Shown: positions 45,608 to 54,405 of the stretch, piece by piece
Layout: every line of letters begins with the position of its first letter
Numbering within the stretch: the first letter of the stretch is position 1
From: CAYWXV01 sp964462535
Lineage (GTDB): Bacteria > Bacteroidota > Ignavibacteria > OLB7
Assembly: GCA_964462535.1 (NCBI GenBank)
Contig: CAYWXV010000001.1
Span: 488,198-552,197 of the forward strand
Direction: 5' to 3'
Length of the DNA: 64,000 nt
Notes under the pieces: model-generated
Database searches by the model: none
Told to the model about the DNA's origin: nothing
The model's input: only the letters and a program-made list of their open reading frames with translations
Program-made: the position numbers and the translations under genes

Positions 45608-47071
45608 CTAGTAGTAGTTAGGGGACTGCTTGGTGATTGTCACGTCGTGGGGATGAGATTCACGGAGACCCGCAGCCGAGATGCGAACGAACACCGAGTC
45701 GCGCTGCATGGCGCCAATGTCGGGACATCCGCAATAGCCCATTGCTGACCGCAGGCCGCCAACCATCTGATAGAGTGCTTCAGCAACCGGACCTTTGGAG
45801 GGGACGCGTCCTTCGATTCCCTCGGGAACGAGTTTCGGCAGATCGTCCTCGGCGTCCTGGAAGTACCGGTCTGCCGAGCCTTGAGCCATCGCGCCCAGGG
45901 AACCCATTCCCCGGTAGGCCTTGTATGAACGCCCCTCCAGGAGGATCTTCTCTCCCGGCGCCTCATCGACACCGGCAAGCATTCCACCGATCATCACCGT
46001 GTCCGCCCCGGCCGCAATGGCCTTGGCAATATCACCAGTCTGCTTCACCCCCCCGTCCGCTATCAATGGAACGTCGTAGCGCGACGTCACAGTGTGCACG
46101 TCCATGATCGCAGACAACTGCGGAACGCCGACACCCGCGACGACTCGCGTTGTGCATATCGATCCCGGACCGATTCCAACCTTGACCCCATCGACGCCCG
46201 CATCGATCAACGCCTGGGCAGCCTCGCCGGTGGCAATGTTGCCGGCAACAACCTGGAGGTCGGGGAACGACTCCTTGACCATTCTGGCCGTCTCGATAAC
46301 CATGGCAGAATGACCGTGCGCCGTGTCCACGATCACGAGGTCGACACCGGACTGCACCAGCGCGGAGACCCGCTGCAGCGTGTCGGCCGACACGCCAACA
46401 GCTGCACCGACGCGGAGACGGCCGTGGGTATCCTTGGCCGCAAATGGGTGCTCCCTCTTCTTCCGGATGTCCTTGAATGTTATCAGGCCACGCAGCCGTC
46501 GCTCTCCGTCAACGACGGGAAGTTTCTCAATACCGTATTCCTGCAGGATCGACTCTGCCTGTTCGAGCGTCGTACCGACCGGTGCTGTAATCAGATTGTC
46601 GGTGGTCATCACCGCAGTGATGGGGAGCTCGGGGTCTGGATGGAAACGGAGGTCGCGGTTGGTGACGATCCCACCCAGGTGGCCATGACTATCTACGATG
46701 GGAACGCCGCTGATGGAGTATTCGCGCATCAGTCGGAGAGCGTCCTTGACTTGCGCATCAAGACCGAGGGTGATGGGATCCAGGATCATTCCACTCTCGG
46801 ACCGTTTCACGCGTAGGACCTGTTCAGCCTGCTGCTCGACGGTGAGGTTCTTGTGAATGATACCGATGCCCCCATTGCGCGCCATGGCGACCGCCATCGG
46901 TGCCTCGGTGACGGTATCCATCGCAGCTGAGACGATGGGTATGTTCAATCGAATTGACCGAGTCAGCCGGGTCGTGACGTCGGCGTTGCGGGGAAGTACC
47001 TCACTGTACCCGGGAACGAGTAGGACATCGTCGTAGGTGAGACCTTCCTGGACTACCTTGGCGAAGTTCAT
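45608..47071 (-). CDS. guaB: Inosine-5'-monophosphate dehydrogenase
   Basis: Converts IMP to XMP with NAD, the committed step to GMP. The 487-residue protein has the TIM barrel with catalytic C306 in GIGPGSICTTR, two CBS domains between about 95 and 210 (regulatory), and the mobile flap region SADRYFQ. Frames open to 47164 with an ATG at 47140, but the -7 box of a good promoter overlaps that position. Transcription must start near 47128, leaving the ATG at 47071 as the first usable one; it also gives the normal length. It heads a five-gene operon. Confidence 0.94.
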   Translation of the reverse strand: MNFAKVVQEGLTYDDVLLVPGYSEVLPRNADVTTRLTRSIRLNIPIVSAAMDTVTEAPMAVAMARNGGIGIIHKNLTVEQQAEQVLRVKRSESGMILDPITLGLDAQVKDALRLMREYSISGVPIVDSHGHLGGIVTNRDLRFHPDPELPITAVMTTDNLITAPVGTTLEQAESILQEYGIEKLPVVDGERRLRGLITFKDIRKKREHPFAAKDTHGRLRVGAAVGVSADTLQRVSALVQSGVDLVIVDTAHGHSAMVIETARMVKESFPDLQVVAGNIATGEAAQALIDAGVDGVKVGIGPGSICTTRVVAGVGVPQLSAIMDVHTVTSRYDVPLIADGGVKQTGDIAKAIAAGADTVMIGGMLAGVDEAPGEKILLEGRSYKAYRGMGSLGAMAQGSADRYFQDAEDDLPKLVPEGIEGRVPSKGPVAEALYQMVGGLRSAMGYCGCPDIGAMQRDSVFVRISAAGLRESHPHDVTITKQSPNYY

Positions 47072-47133
47072 GTGACGGCGTAGGTATCGATGGAGCGAGG
47101 TTCCGAACGGGACGTCCGGAAACGGTGAAGCGG

Positions 47134-47164
47134 CAAACATACTTCTGTCTCTTCGGTCTCGCAA
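47134..47164 (-). promoter_or_regulatory. Bacteroidota-type promoter for the guaB operon
   Basis: On the minus strand TTG (47164-47162), 20 nt, then TATGTTTG (47141-47134), a full consensus match. It excludes the upstream in-frame ATG at 47140 as a start codon. Confidence 0.75.
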
Positions 47165-47239
47165 GGTATTGCCCGGGCTTGTGACTTCTCATTACGGCGC
47201 ACCCGAAATGGCCATCGGCATTTCGTAGATTGGAAGCAC

Positions 47240-48124
47240 ATGGCTGAGAGACGCTATACGATCAACTCGTTCACCGTAAACCTTGACCTGGCCGGGGATC
47301 CGTCGGGTGCATCGACCGACGCGACGTTGTCGCCAAGGCGACTGACATCGCACGCTTCCGATCTGCTCGATCTGCTTGCGGAGTATGACATCCACTGCAC
47401 GTTCTTTGTGTCGGAGGGAGTGGTTGACGGTGCGCGTGACGTGATTCGAGAGATTGTCGCGCGCGGTCACGAAACGTCGATACTCGCACCACGATTCAAC
47501 ACGCCTCTCGATCAGCTACTTCACCTGCGAGAACAGATTTCGGCGGCGCGCCAGCGTCTCGAGGATCTCTCGGGACAGAACGTCGCGGGTATTCGCATGA
47601 CGCCGATCACGAGTAGCTGGCGATCCCCCTCCATGCTGGAGACCCTTGTGCAGGAGGGTTTCGAATGGTCGTCGAGCACCGTCCCTAAACAGACGCTCTC
47701 TCCCCTGCTGTTGAGCCGAACGAAGAGGGCGCACAGACTGGCCACCCCCTCGGGCGTGCTTTGGGAGTTACCGCTGACCGCCTGGCGCCCGTTCGGCATT
47801 GGAACTCCATCTATCGACACATCAGGTGGTCCCCGCTTTGCCCAGCTTCCCGCCTGGATGATAGCCCGTGGCGTTGAGGGTATGAATCGACACGGTGAAC
47901 CGGCCTTGTTGTGGCTCGAGTGTATTGACGCCGCGGTTCGATCCTCTGTCGACATGGAGACGTCTTCGACCCCGTTTACACGGGGACCAGTCTCCAGCAA
48001 GTTGCGCGCGATCTTCGAACTGTACCGCTTCGGGTCGATCCGGGAGGCCTTTGCGTCCCGACTTATGACGACCGCATCGGTGACTCCCCGCGGCAGAACG
48101 AGTATTGTCCGGATGGGTCCATAG
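47240..48124 (+). CDS. Polysaccharide-deacetylase-like (NodB-fold) protein with degraded metal site
   Basis: A 294-residue protein with the NodB-homology order: an opening strand FTVNLDLAGD (11-20), then LLDLLAEYDIHCTFFVSEG (42-60), then VARGHETSILAPR (73-85). The region resembles the deacetylases linked to exopolysaccharide clusters. The second histidine of the HxxxH metal pair is absent (H77 is followed by ETSILA), and the first acidic motif reads LDLAGD, so zinc binding is doubtful. No signal peptide. NuoE lies 93 nt downstream, with its own promoter candidate. Confidence 0.65.
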   Translation: MAERRYTINSFTVNLDLAGDPSGASTDATLSPRRLTSHASDLLDLLAEYDIHCTFFVSEGVVDGARDVIREIVARGHETSILAPRFNTPLDQLLHLREQISAARQRLEDLSGQNVAGIRMTPITSSWRSPSMLETLVQEGFEWSSSTVPKQTLSPLLLSRTKRAHRLATPSGVLWELPLTAWRPFGIGTPSIDTSGGPRFAQLPAWMIARGVEGMNRHGEPALLWLECIDAAVRSSVDMETSSTPFTRGPVSSKLRAIFELYRFGSIREAFASRLMTTASVTPRGRTSIVRMGP

Positions 48125-48165
48125 GTTCGCTGAAGTGGTCTGGAGTCCCTTTCAGACCGTATTTG

Positions 48166-48173
48166 TAGCTTTG
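48166..48173 (+). promoter_or_regulatory. -7 element upstream of nuoE
   Basis: TAGCTTTG at 48166-48173 matches TAnnTTTG, with a leader of about 38 nt to the nuoE ATG. No TTG occurs at the expected -33 position. Confidence 0.45.
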
Positions 48174-48217
48174 CGCGCAAGAGAGACACGCAGGTATCTT
48201 CGCTTCCATACTCCATT

Positions 48218-48739
48218 ATGCACGATACAGCTCACGCGAACGGAGCCGATACACCGGAAATCGCCGGTCCAATCGCTTTCTCAGAACAGGAACTCGCCGA
48301 GGTTGAGCGCCTCAAACGACTTTATCCGACGACGAAGTCGGCGATCATGCCGGTCCTCTGGCTCGCCCAGAAGAAGTGGGGCTGGCTTTCGCATGACGTG
48401 ATGAAGTACGTAGGGACGTTGCTGGACCTCCCGTTCGCACATGTGTACGGCGTGGCAACGTTTTACACGATGTACTTCAAGCGTCCTATGGGACGTCACC
48501 ACATTCAGGTTTGTACGAACGTCAGTTGTCTGCTTCGTGGTGGTGAGCGACTGTTCGATCAAGTGCGAAATCGTCTCGGAATCCAGCACAACCAGCGAAC
48601 GGCAGACGGTGCCTACTCGTTGGAAGAGGTCGAGTGCATGGGGGCATGCGGCGGTGCTCCAATGGTAGCGGTGAACGAAGACTATCACGAAAACATGACG
48701 CCTGACGCGCTCACGCAATTACTCGACGGTTTGAAGTGA
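48218..48739 (+). CDS. nuoE: NADH-quinone oxidoreductase subunit E
   Basis: The 24-kDa thioredoxin-like subunit of the complex I NADH module, carrying a 2Fe-2S cluster (N1a). The ligands are C99 and C104 (CTNVSC) and C140 and C144 (ECMGAC). GVATFYTMY near residue 78 and the 173-aa length are typical. Unusually, nuoF and nuoG do not follow; the next gene is a small T9SS cargo. NuoC and NuoD are 43 kb away on the other strand. A related role as the small subunit of another NAD-linked hydrogenase or dehydrogenase is possible but less likely. Confidence 0.92.
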   Translation: MHDTAHANGADTPEIAGPIAFSEQELAEVERLKRLYPTTKSAIMPVLWLAQKKWGWLSHDVMKYVGTLLDLPFAHVYGVATFYTMYFKRPMGRHHIQVCTNVSCLLRGGERLFDQVRNRLGIQHNQRTADGAYSLEEVECMGACGGAPMVAVNEDYHENMTPDALTQLLDGLK

Positions 48740-48879
48740 GAAACGGGCTTTTCAAGCCACGATCGACGGTTTGGCGACTCGATGCAACGTTCTGCCGGGG
48801 TGATCGTCTCAACCGGCAATGCTATCATCCTCCATGGTGGCAACGTTAGACCCAAGACATTCGAAACGGGCATGGCATC

Positions 48880-49350
48880 ATGAGACTCCCTACAACATCT
48901 ACCGGTCGACTCGGCGCCTTCGTGGCCCTCCTGGCTGCGGCGATCCTTCTGGCAAATCCAACGCACTCCCACGCCGGAGGAACTGGTGGCGGGGTCAATC
49001 CGACTCCCCAGGAGACGTTTGAGTCGACATGGAAATCGATCTTCGAGTCGATGACCGCCGGCAGCGCTCATGGAGACCAGGTACCGAGCGCGATCTTTCT
49101 TGATCAGAATTTCCCGAACCCGTTCAATCCATCGACTCGGATTCGGTACGGGCTCCCCCAGCCGACCCGCGTCCGCATCACTGTCTATACACTCGTGGGG
49201 CGCCCGATCGCGACGCTCATGGACGCACAACAGGAGGCAGGTGTCTACACAGTCGATTTTGCGGCGCAGGACGTACCATCCGGCGTCTACTTCTACCGAT
49301 TGCAGACCGACCTTGGGACCGTGACGCGACGGATGACGATCTCCAAGTAG
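48880..49350 (+). CDS. Minimal T9SS cargo: signal peptide, short linker and sorting domain
   Basis: A 156-residue exported protein. Residues 1-32 are a signal peptide (ending SHAGG), 33-72 a short linker (PTPQETFESTWKSIFESM), and 73-156 a complete type A sorting domain (FLDQNFPNPFNPSTRIRY ... SGVYFYRLQTD). There is thus almost no passenger: only about 40 residues would remain after removal of both signals. It may be a remnant of a larger gene or a real short cargo peptide. Followed by a perfect palindromic terminator. Confidence 0.8.
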   Translation: MRLPTTSTGRLGAFVALLAAAILLANPTHSHAGGTGGGVNPTPQETFESTWKSIFESMTAGSAHGDQVPSAIFLDQNFPNPFNPSTRIRYGLPQPTRVRITVYTLVGRPIATLMDAQQEAGVYTVDFAAQDVPSGVYFYRLQTDLGTVTRRMTISK

Positions 49351-49377
49351 CCCTTAGTCTCATCAGCACGAATGTGA

Positions 49378-49414
49378 GAAGGGGCCGGTCACGTGACCGG
49401 CCCCTTCTTGTTTT
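49378..49414. terminator. Bidirectional terminator, 30-bp perfect palindrome
   Basis: A perfect inverted repeat, 49378-49392 with 49393-49407, centred on CACGTG and followed on the plus strand by TTGTTTT. It lies between the minimal T9SS gene (plus) and rny (minus), and can serve both. Confidence 0.8.
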
Positions 49415-49432
49415 CACGCGCTGTGCCGACAG

Positions 49433-51079
49433 CTACTTCGCGTACGCGACAGAACGCCGCTCACGAATCACCGTCACCTTTATCTGCCCCGGGTACTCCA
49501 TCTCCTGTTGGATCTTCGATGCGATGTCGTTGGAGAGCTGATCTGCGAAGAGGTCGTCCACTCGATCGGGTTCGACCATGACGCGGATTTCCCGTCCAGC
49601 CTGTATCGCATAGGTTCGGGCAACACCTTCGAACGAACGGGCCAGAGTTTCCAGAGACTCGAGGCGCTTGGCGTAGGCCTCGAGCGACTCGCGTCGTGCG
49701 CCTGGTCTGGCGCCGGAAATCGAGTCGGCCGCCTGAACGAGCACAGCAATCGGTGACTCCATCTCCATGTCCTCGTGATGCGCTCCGATCGCATTGCAAA
49801 CCACGGGGTGTTCCCGGTATCGCTTGGCGATCTCGTATCCTATCAGAGCGTGCGGGCCGTCCAGGTTTCGATCGACACACTTCCCCATGTCGTGCATCAG
49901 TCCCGCCCGCTTGGCGTGGTTGACGTCCAGCCCAAGTTCGCGGGCCATGATACCGGCAAGGAGGGCCACTTCAATCGAGTGGCTCAGCACGTTCTGACCG
50001 TAGCTCGATCGGTATTTCATCCGCCCGATCAGCTTCACGATCTCGTTATGCACGTTGTTGATCCCCAACTCCAGAAGGGCGTTGGCCCCCGTGCGAATCA
50101 CCTCTTCCTCCAGCTCCTTCCTGACTTTGTCGACGATTTCCTCAATGCGTGCGGGATGAATTCGGCCGTCAGACATCAGCCGTTCGAGCGCAATACGCGC
50201 AACCTCCCGGCGAAACGGATCAAAGCCCGAAATGATGACGGCCTCGGGGGTGTCGTCGACGATGACGTCAACGCCGGTGGCAGCCTCAAACGCGCGGATA
50301 TTCCTCCCCTCGCGCCCGATGATCCTCCCCTTCATGTCGTCGCTGGCCAGATTGACCACCGAGACCGTCGTCTCGACGGAATGATCTGAGGCGGAGCGTT
50401 GAATCGCTTGCACGATGATCTTCTGCGCCTCACGCTTCGCGTCGAGCTTCAGCTGGTCTCGAATCTCCTTTAACTGATGCGCACATGTCAACTTCGCCTC
50501 GTTGACCATGTTCTCCATCAGGAACTTCTTGGCGTCGTCGCGCGACATCCCGCTGATGCGTTCAAGTCGGTGATTCTGTTCCTGAACAAGATCCTCGGCC
50601 GCCTTCTTTCGCTCCTCCACCATTGTCCGGGTCGATTCCAGCTGACTGCGCTCTACTTCAAGCGAATGGAGAGCCTCATCAGCCTGCTGGCGGGAACGCT
50701 CCAACTCCTTCTGCTGAACGATCAACTCCTTCTCGCGACGCGTCGCCGACTCCAGCTTCTTCCCCAGATTTCGCTCGATATGCTCTTCTCGTGACTTGAG
50801 CTGACGCTCTGCCTGGGCAATCTTCTCCTTCCTTCTGCTGTACTCTTCATCCTGCTCCCTCTTCTGCCGGAGGGCTATATCCTTCGCCTCAAGCAGTTTC
50901 TCCTTGAGGGCACTTTCGGCATGAGTACGGGCATCGTCAATCATCCCCTGGGCGCGTTGTTCGGCGGCAGCAATTGTCTGCGCCGCGGACTTCGAACCGA
51001 TACGATAGGCAATCAGGAACCCGGCTATGACGCCGGCTAGCGGGGCTATGATAAACAGGAGGATATCAGCCATTTCCAT
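49433..51079 (-). CDS. rny: Ribonuclease Y
   Basis: Membrane-anchored endoribonuclease that begins mRNA decay. The 548-residue protein has one N-terminal membrane helix (about 6-26), a long coiled coil rich in Glu, Lys and Gln (about 30-205), a KH domain with GRIIGREGRNIRAFE (near 255), and an HD domain with LMHDMGK (near 396) that holds the catalytic metal. An ATG at 51073 (MADILL) is an alternative start. A candidate structured RNA and zapA lie upstream. Confidence 0.95.
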   Translation of the reverse strand: MEMADILLFIIAPLAGVIAGFLIAYRIGSKSAAQTIAAAEQRAQGMIDDARTHAESALKEKLLEAKDIALRQKREQDEEYSRRKEKIAQAERQLKSREEHIERNLGKKLESATRREKELIVQQKELERSRQQADEALHSLEVERSQLESTRTMVEERKKAAEDLVQEQNHRLERISGMSRDDAKKFLMENMVNEAKLTCAHQLKEIRDQLKLDAKREAQKIIVQAIQRSASDHSVETTVSVVNLASDDMKGRIIGREGRNIRAFEAATGVDVIVDDTPEAVIISGFDPFRREVARIALERLMSDGRIHPARIEEIVDKVRKELEEEVIRTGANALLELGINNVHNEIVKLIGRMKYRSSYGQNVLSHSIEVALLAGIMARELGLDVNHAKRAGLMHDMGKCVDRNLDGPHALIGYEIAKRYREHPVVCNAIGAHHEDMEMESPIAVLVQAADSISGARPGARRESLEAYAKRLESLETLARSFEGVARTYAIQAGREIRVMVEPDRVDDLFADQLSNDIASKIQQEMEYPGQIKVTVIRERRSVAYAK

Positions 51080-51289
51080 TGGGCTTCACTCCATGGTTGG
51101 TGTAGGTGTAGAGGGGGAACCGATTCCGCGGGGACGTGATGGTGGGAGCGAGCACGAGCGCTCGCTGGAGTCATCGAAAGGGACGGAGAAGAAGACGAGG
51201 AAGAAAGGCGCCGCGATCGCCCGCCACCCAGGTCCTGACGAAGGAATTCACTTCTCAGGAATGTTCGGCAAGGTTCAGAACCCTAACCT

Positions 51290-51448
51290 GACACAGTGGG
51301 TAGCCGCCATTGCATCCGTGACGTCCACCGGCGTTTCTTCCTGAAGGAGGTCCCCAGTCTATGGAGACGAAACGCTCTGAAGCGACAAGTCGCTCTAGAT
51401 GTGGCCTGTTCCAGACGCCCTGAGTCGACCACCCATTCGCAATACTAT
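51290..51448 (-). ncRNA. ssrS: Candidate 6S-like structured RNA between zapA and rny
   Basis: The 490-bp gap between zapA and rny has no gene. On the minus strand TATAAT (51460-51455) could start a transcript near 51448. About 14 nt later GGGTGGTCG (51434-51426) can pair over nine positions, with two G-U pairs, to CGGCTACCC (51306-51298). Inside are nested helices CGTC/GACG and CAC/GTG and a stronger GCGTTTC/GAAACGC, capped by GTCT/AGAC, giving a rod with bulges of about 160 nt like 6S RNA. The 6S gene is next to zapA in many bacteria. Ends are approximate; identity unproven. Confidence 0.45.
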
Positions 51449-51454
51449 AGGTTC

Positions 51455-51460
51455 ATTATA
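51455..51460 (-). promoter_or_regulatory. -10 element of the candidate RNA gene
   Basis: A perfect TATAAT on the minus strand inside the non-coding gap. No convincing -35 or TTG box lies at the usual distance, so the promoter is only half supported. Confidence 0.4.
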
Positions 51461-51569
51461 TGCGAAACAGGGGCGGGCGACGCGGACACGTTCTATCCCG
51501 AAACCGTTGACACGTACGCGACCACAACTGCGCCGTACGGCGGCGATCGCTTCGTCACCGATGTTCGGT

Positions 51570-51854
51570 TTACTCGGAGCCGAGCAGTTCCTCTATCGTG
51601 ACGGTCATGGCGTCCAACCGTCGGGCCAGATCGGCCGCCTCGCGTTGGACGCGTTCCTGTTCGTTCATCATCAGTTCCGCCGTGTTCAGTGCTGCAAGCA
51701 CCGCGACGGTTGCGGCCGGTTGTGTAGGTGCTCTGCTCGAGACGAACTGCATCTGGTCGTTGACGAGCCGAGCAGCCTCGATTACCCGCTCCGCATCCTC
51801 CCCACGCAGCTTATACTCGGAACCGTGAATCTGAACGGTGATTGTTTCCGCCAT
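51570..51854 (-). CDS. zapA: Cell division protein ZapA
   Basis: Small FtsZ-associated protein that promotes bundling of protofilaments at the division ring. The 94-residue protein begins with the family's beta-hairpin (ITVQIHGSEYKLRGEDAERV) and continues with a long helix or coiled coil (AALNTAELMMNEQERVQREAADLARRL). Length is typical. It lies upstream of rny, as is common in Bacteroidota; the phenylalanyl-tRNA synthetase genes often upstream are replaced here by lptB, with a 297-bp gap (51855-52151) in which I see no feature. Confidence 0.82.
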   Translation of the reverse strand: MAETITVQIHGSEYKLRGEDAERVIEAARLVNDQMQFVSSRAPTQPAATVAVLAALNTAELMMNEQERVQREAADLARRLDAMTVTIEELLGSE

Positions 51855-52151
51855 GATGTACCTCTACCGCCGGTCGGGATCGTGGTGTCGTCTTGACGCC
51901 AGGCATTTCCGCAACCAGCATAATGACCCAGAATCGATCGGTCGATCGAATTTCGATGTTGTCCAGCCAAGTTCCGACCCCGGGCGACCATTCATCGGTC
52001 GCACGCGGGCCGAAGCGTCGTTATCACTCCCACGGGAAAGGCGTGCCGCACACCCCCTACACACGAGGGTCTACAACGCGGATATACTTCCCCGAGGAAT
52101 TCGTGAGGCCCAATTATACGAACAATGGATTGGCGGCACAACGAAACGGAC

Positions 52152-52952
52152 TCAAAGGGCGTCGTCGCGATAGCGCTCGAGCGTGAACGTCTCACCCAGA
52201 TATCGCCTGCGAACTTCCGGATCGTTTGCAAGGTCTTCGGCATGTCCCCACCGGAAGATCTCTCCGTCAATCAGGATGTAGGCGCGATCTGTGATCGACA
52301 ACGTCTCGTGAACGTTATGGTCGGTTATCAATACGCCGATACCCCGCTTTCTCAGACGGCGGATGATATGCATGATCTCCTCGACCGCCAGAGGGTCGAT
52401 GCCGGCAAACGGCTCATCTAACAGAATGAACTTCGGATCGGTCGCCAGGGAACGGGCAATCTCCGTCCGGCGGCGCTCTCCCCCCGACAGCATGTACCCC
52501 ATCTGCTTGCGAATGTGTGTGATGGAGAACTCCTCCAGGAGTTCATCCACACGCTCCCGACGTTTGCGACGCGGAAAGCCGATCAACTCCAGTATGGCGA
52601 GGATGTTCCCCTCCACCGTCATCTTCCGGAAGACAGATGCCTCCTGGGGGAGGTAGCCGATGCCTCGGCGGGCCCTCCGGTACATGGCAATGTTATCGAT
52701 CCGTTTGTCGTCCAGGAAGACTCGTCCCTGTGTGGGCCGGACCATCCCGACGATCATGTAGAACGTCGTTGTCTTGCCAGCTCCGTTGGGGCCCAGAAGC
52801 CCGACGACCTCGCCCTGACCGACGTTCAGCGTGACGTCGCGCACGACACGCCGCTTCTTGTAGCTCTTGATCAGATGCTCCGCTCGCAACACTGATCCAT
52901 TCGGGGGTGCCGCCGCCCTCTCGTCAGCAAGTTCTTCCACGTGTGGGTCCAT
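52152..52952 (-). CDS. lptB: LPS export ABC transporter ATP-binding protein LptB
   Basis: ATPase of the LptB2FG complex that lifts lipopolysaccharide from the inner membrane. Walker A GPNGAGKT is at 54-61, the signature LSGGE at 154-158, and Walker B ILLDEP at 175-180, followed by FAGIDPLAVEEI, which is distinctive for LptB. The 20 residues before the ABC core are an extension; family similarity begins near residue 21. The start lies 12 nt after htrA. No lptFG or lptC is nearby. Confidence 0.92.
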   Translation of the reverse strand: MDPHVEELADERAAAPPNGSVLRAEHLIKSYKKRRVVRDVTLNVGQGEVVGLLGPNGAGKTTTFYMIVGMVRPTQGRVFLDDKRIDNIAMYRRARRGIGYLPQEASVFRKMTVEGNILAILELIGFPRRKRRERVDELLEEFSITHIRKQMGYMLSGGERRRTEIARSLATDPKFILLDEPFAGIDPLAVEEIMHIIRRLRKRGIGVLITDHNVHETLSITDRAYILIDGEIFRWGHAEDLANDPEVRRRYLGETFTLERYRDDAL

Positions 52953-52964
52953 GTCGGTGGGCTC

Positions 52965-54176
52965 CTAGCGGTCCCGTTGTCTCTCAAGAGAGAGCTTGGT
53001 CTGCCTTTTTTTTCCTTCGCGAAGGTAGTCCAGGCTCAGCTGATCGCCAACACGTCCATCGTAGATGAAGAGAAGGGCATTCTCCTCGGTGTGAACGGGC
53101 GACCCGTTGATTCCGACGATGACATCTCCCGGCTGCAAGCCCGCCTTGTCTGCCGGCGATCCCGAGACGATGTTCGAGACGACCACACCATCCGGCTTTT
53201 CGAGCTTCAGGTAACGGGCGATCCTTTCATCGACCTCCTGGATGGTCATACCTGTCCAATAATCGCGATCGATAGAGCCGTTCTTCTTCAGCTCCGCCAC
53301 CACCTCGCGAACGCGGTTGATCGGAATTGCGAATCCGATACCGATCGAACCGGCTCCCATTCTTGAGTTCGCGGTGGAGTAAATCGTGGCGTTGACTCCG
53401 ATCACCTGGCCAAGCGCGTTCAGAAGTGGTCCCCCGGAGTTTCCCGACGAGATGGCAGCATCCGTCTGAAGCATACCCCGATAGATTCTCCTGTCCGTCG
53501 GCTGGAGGCTGACGTCCGTGTTCGAGATCACACCGACAGTGACCGTCGGTTTTGAGTTGATGTCAAACAGACCAAACGGATTGCCAAGTGCAATGGCCCA
53601 TTCGCCCACGATGACGTCGTCGGAGTTTCCCAGTTCGATGAATGGGAGCTTTGAACCGTCGATCTTCAACAGCGCAATGTCGCTGGTGGGGTCGGTGCCG
53701 ATAATCTTCGCATCGTACTGCTTCCCCCCGACCATCGTCACAATGATCTTGGTCGCATTACCGGCAACGTGATCGTTTGTGATGATGTATCCGTCGTCAG
53801 AGATCAGAAAGCCGGAACCAAGCCCCCGCACCTCCTGTTGAAACGTCCGTGGCTGCATGCGTCTTCGCCCAAAGAAATGCTCGAAGAATGGATCGTCGAA
53901 CATGCCTCCGCTGGGATCGGAGTAGCTGTACTCACGCACTTCGGTGACGGAAATACCAACGATCGCCGGTGTAGCGGTTGCGACCGCCTTCGTGATCGCA
54001 TTTCGTCGTGAGCCGCTTATGTCGTCGTTGGCATCCGATACCCTCACCGCCGGTCTGGTCGGCGTCGTGCGGGGGTTTCGAGCATCTCCCTCCGGTTGCT
54101 GCGCAGTGCAGGCCGAGAGAACAAGCGTGCCCAGGAGAAGTGCCAGTGGAAGTCGAGTTGAAAGAAACGTCCTCAT
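52965..54176 (-). CDS. HtrA/DegP-like serine protease with lipoprotein anchor and one PDZ domain
   Basis: Periplasmic quality-control protease of family S1C. The catalytic triad is H136 (TNDHVAG), D166 (SDIALLKID) and S247 (SSGNSGGPL), followed by a single PDZ domain in the last 100 residues (SGSPADKAGLQPGDVIVGING). The N-terminus carries a lipobox, LSAC, with C23, followed by T-A-Q, so the enzyme should be tethered to a membrane rather than soluble. Length of 403 aa fits a one-PDZ DegS/DegQ-type protein. LptB follows 12 nt later. Confidence 0.92.
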   Translation of the reverse strand: MRTFLSTRLPLALLLGTLVLSACTAQQPEGDARNPRTTPTRPAVRVSDANDDISGSRRNAITKAVATATPAIVGISVTEVREYSYSDPSGGMFDDPFFEHFFGRRRMQPRTFQQEVRGLGSGFLISDDGYIITNDHVAGNATKIIVTMVGGKQYDAKIIGTDPTSDIALLKIDGSKLPFIELGNSDDVIVGEWAIALGNPFGLFDINSKPTVTVGVISNTDVSLQPTDRRIYRGMLQTDAAISSGNSGGPLLNALGQVIGVNATIYSTANSRMGAGSIGIGFAIPINRVREVVAELKKNGSIDRDYWTGMTIQEVDERIARYLKLEKPDGVVVSNIVSGSPADKAGLQPGDVIVGINGSPVHTEENALLFIYDGRVGDQLSLDYLREGKKRQTKLSLERQRDR

Positions 54177-54405
54177 GGATCTATTGAAAGCTGAAAATCT
54201 GATCTCTTCCGCGACAATCCGTCACGCAGAGTGTCTATGGAGTTAGGATCTGGTGACGGGATCGCGAAGATACGCGCCTCCGATCTAACGGGGAGACGCG
54301 TCCCCTCCAAGACGGAGAGCCTCCCAGGTGGATTGTGTTGGACGTTCGAAGGGTTGGGTGTTGGTTTTCCGGTGGAGCGGCACGGTGTTATCTTGGCGGC
54401 TTCCT

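Noticed and set aside
44702..45748. Plus-strand open frame of 348 codons
   Set aside because: Antisense to the M24 peptidase and the end of guaB, both certain genes.
49378..49407. 30-bp perfect palindrome as a regulator operator or recombination site
   Set aside because: It sits between two convergent gene ends and is followed by a T-rich tail, so a bidirectional terminator is simpler.
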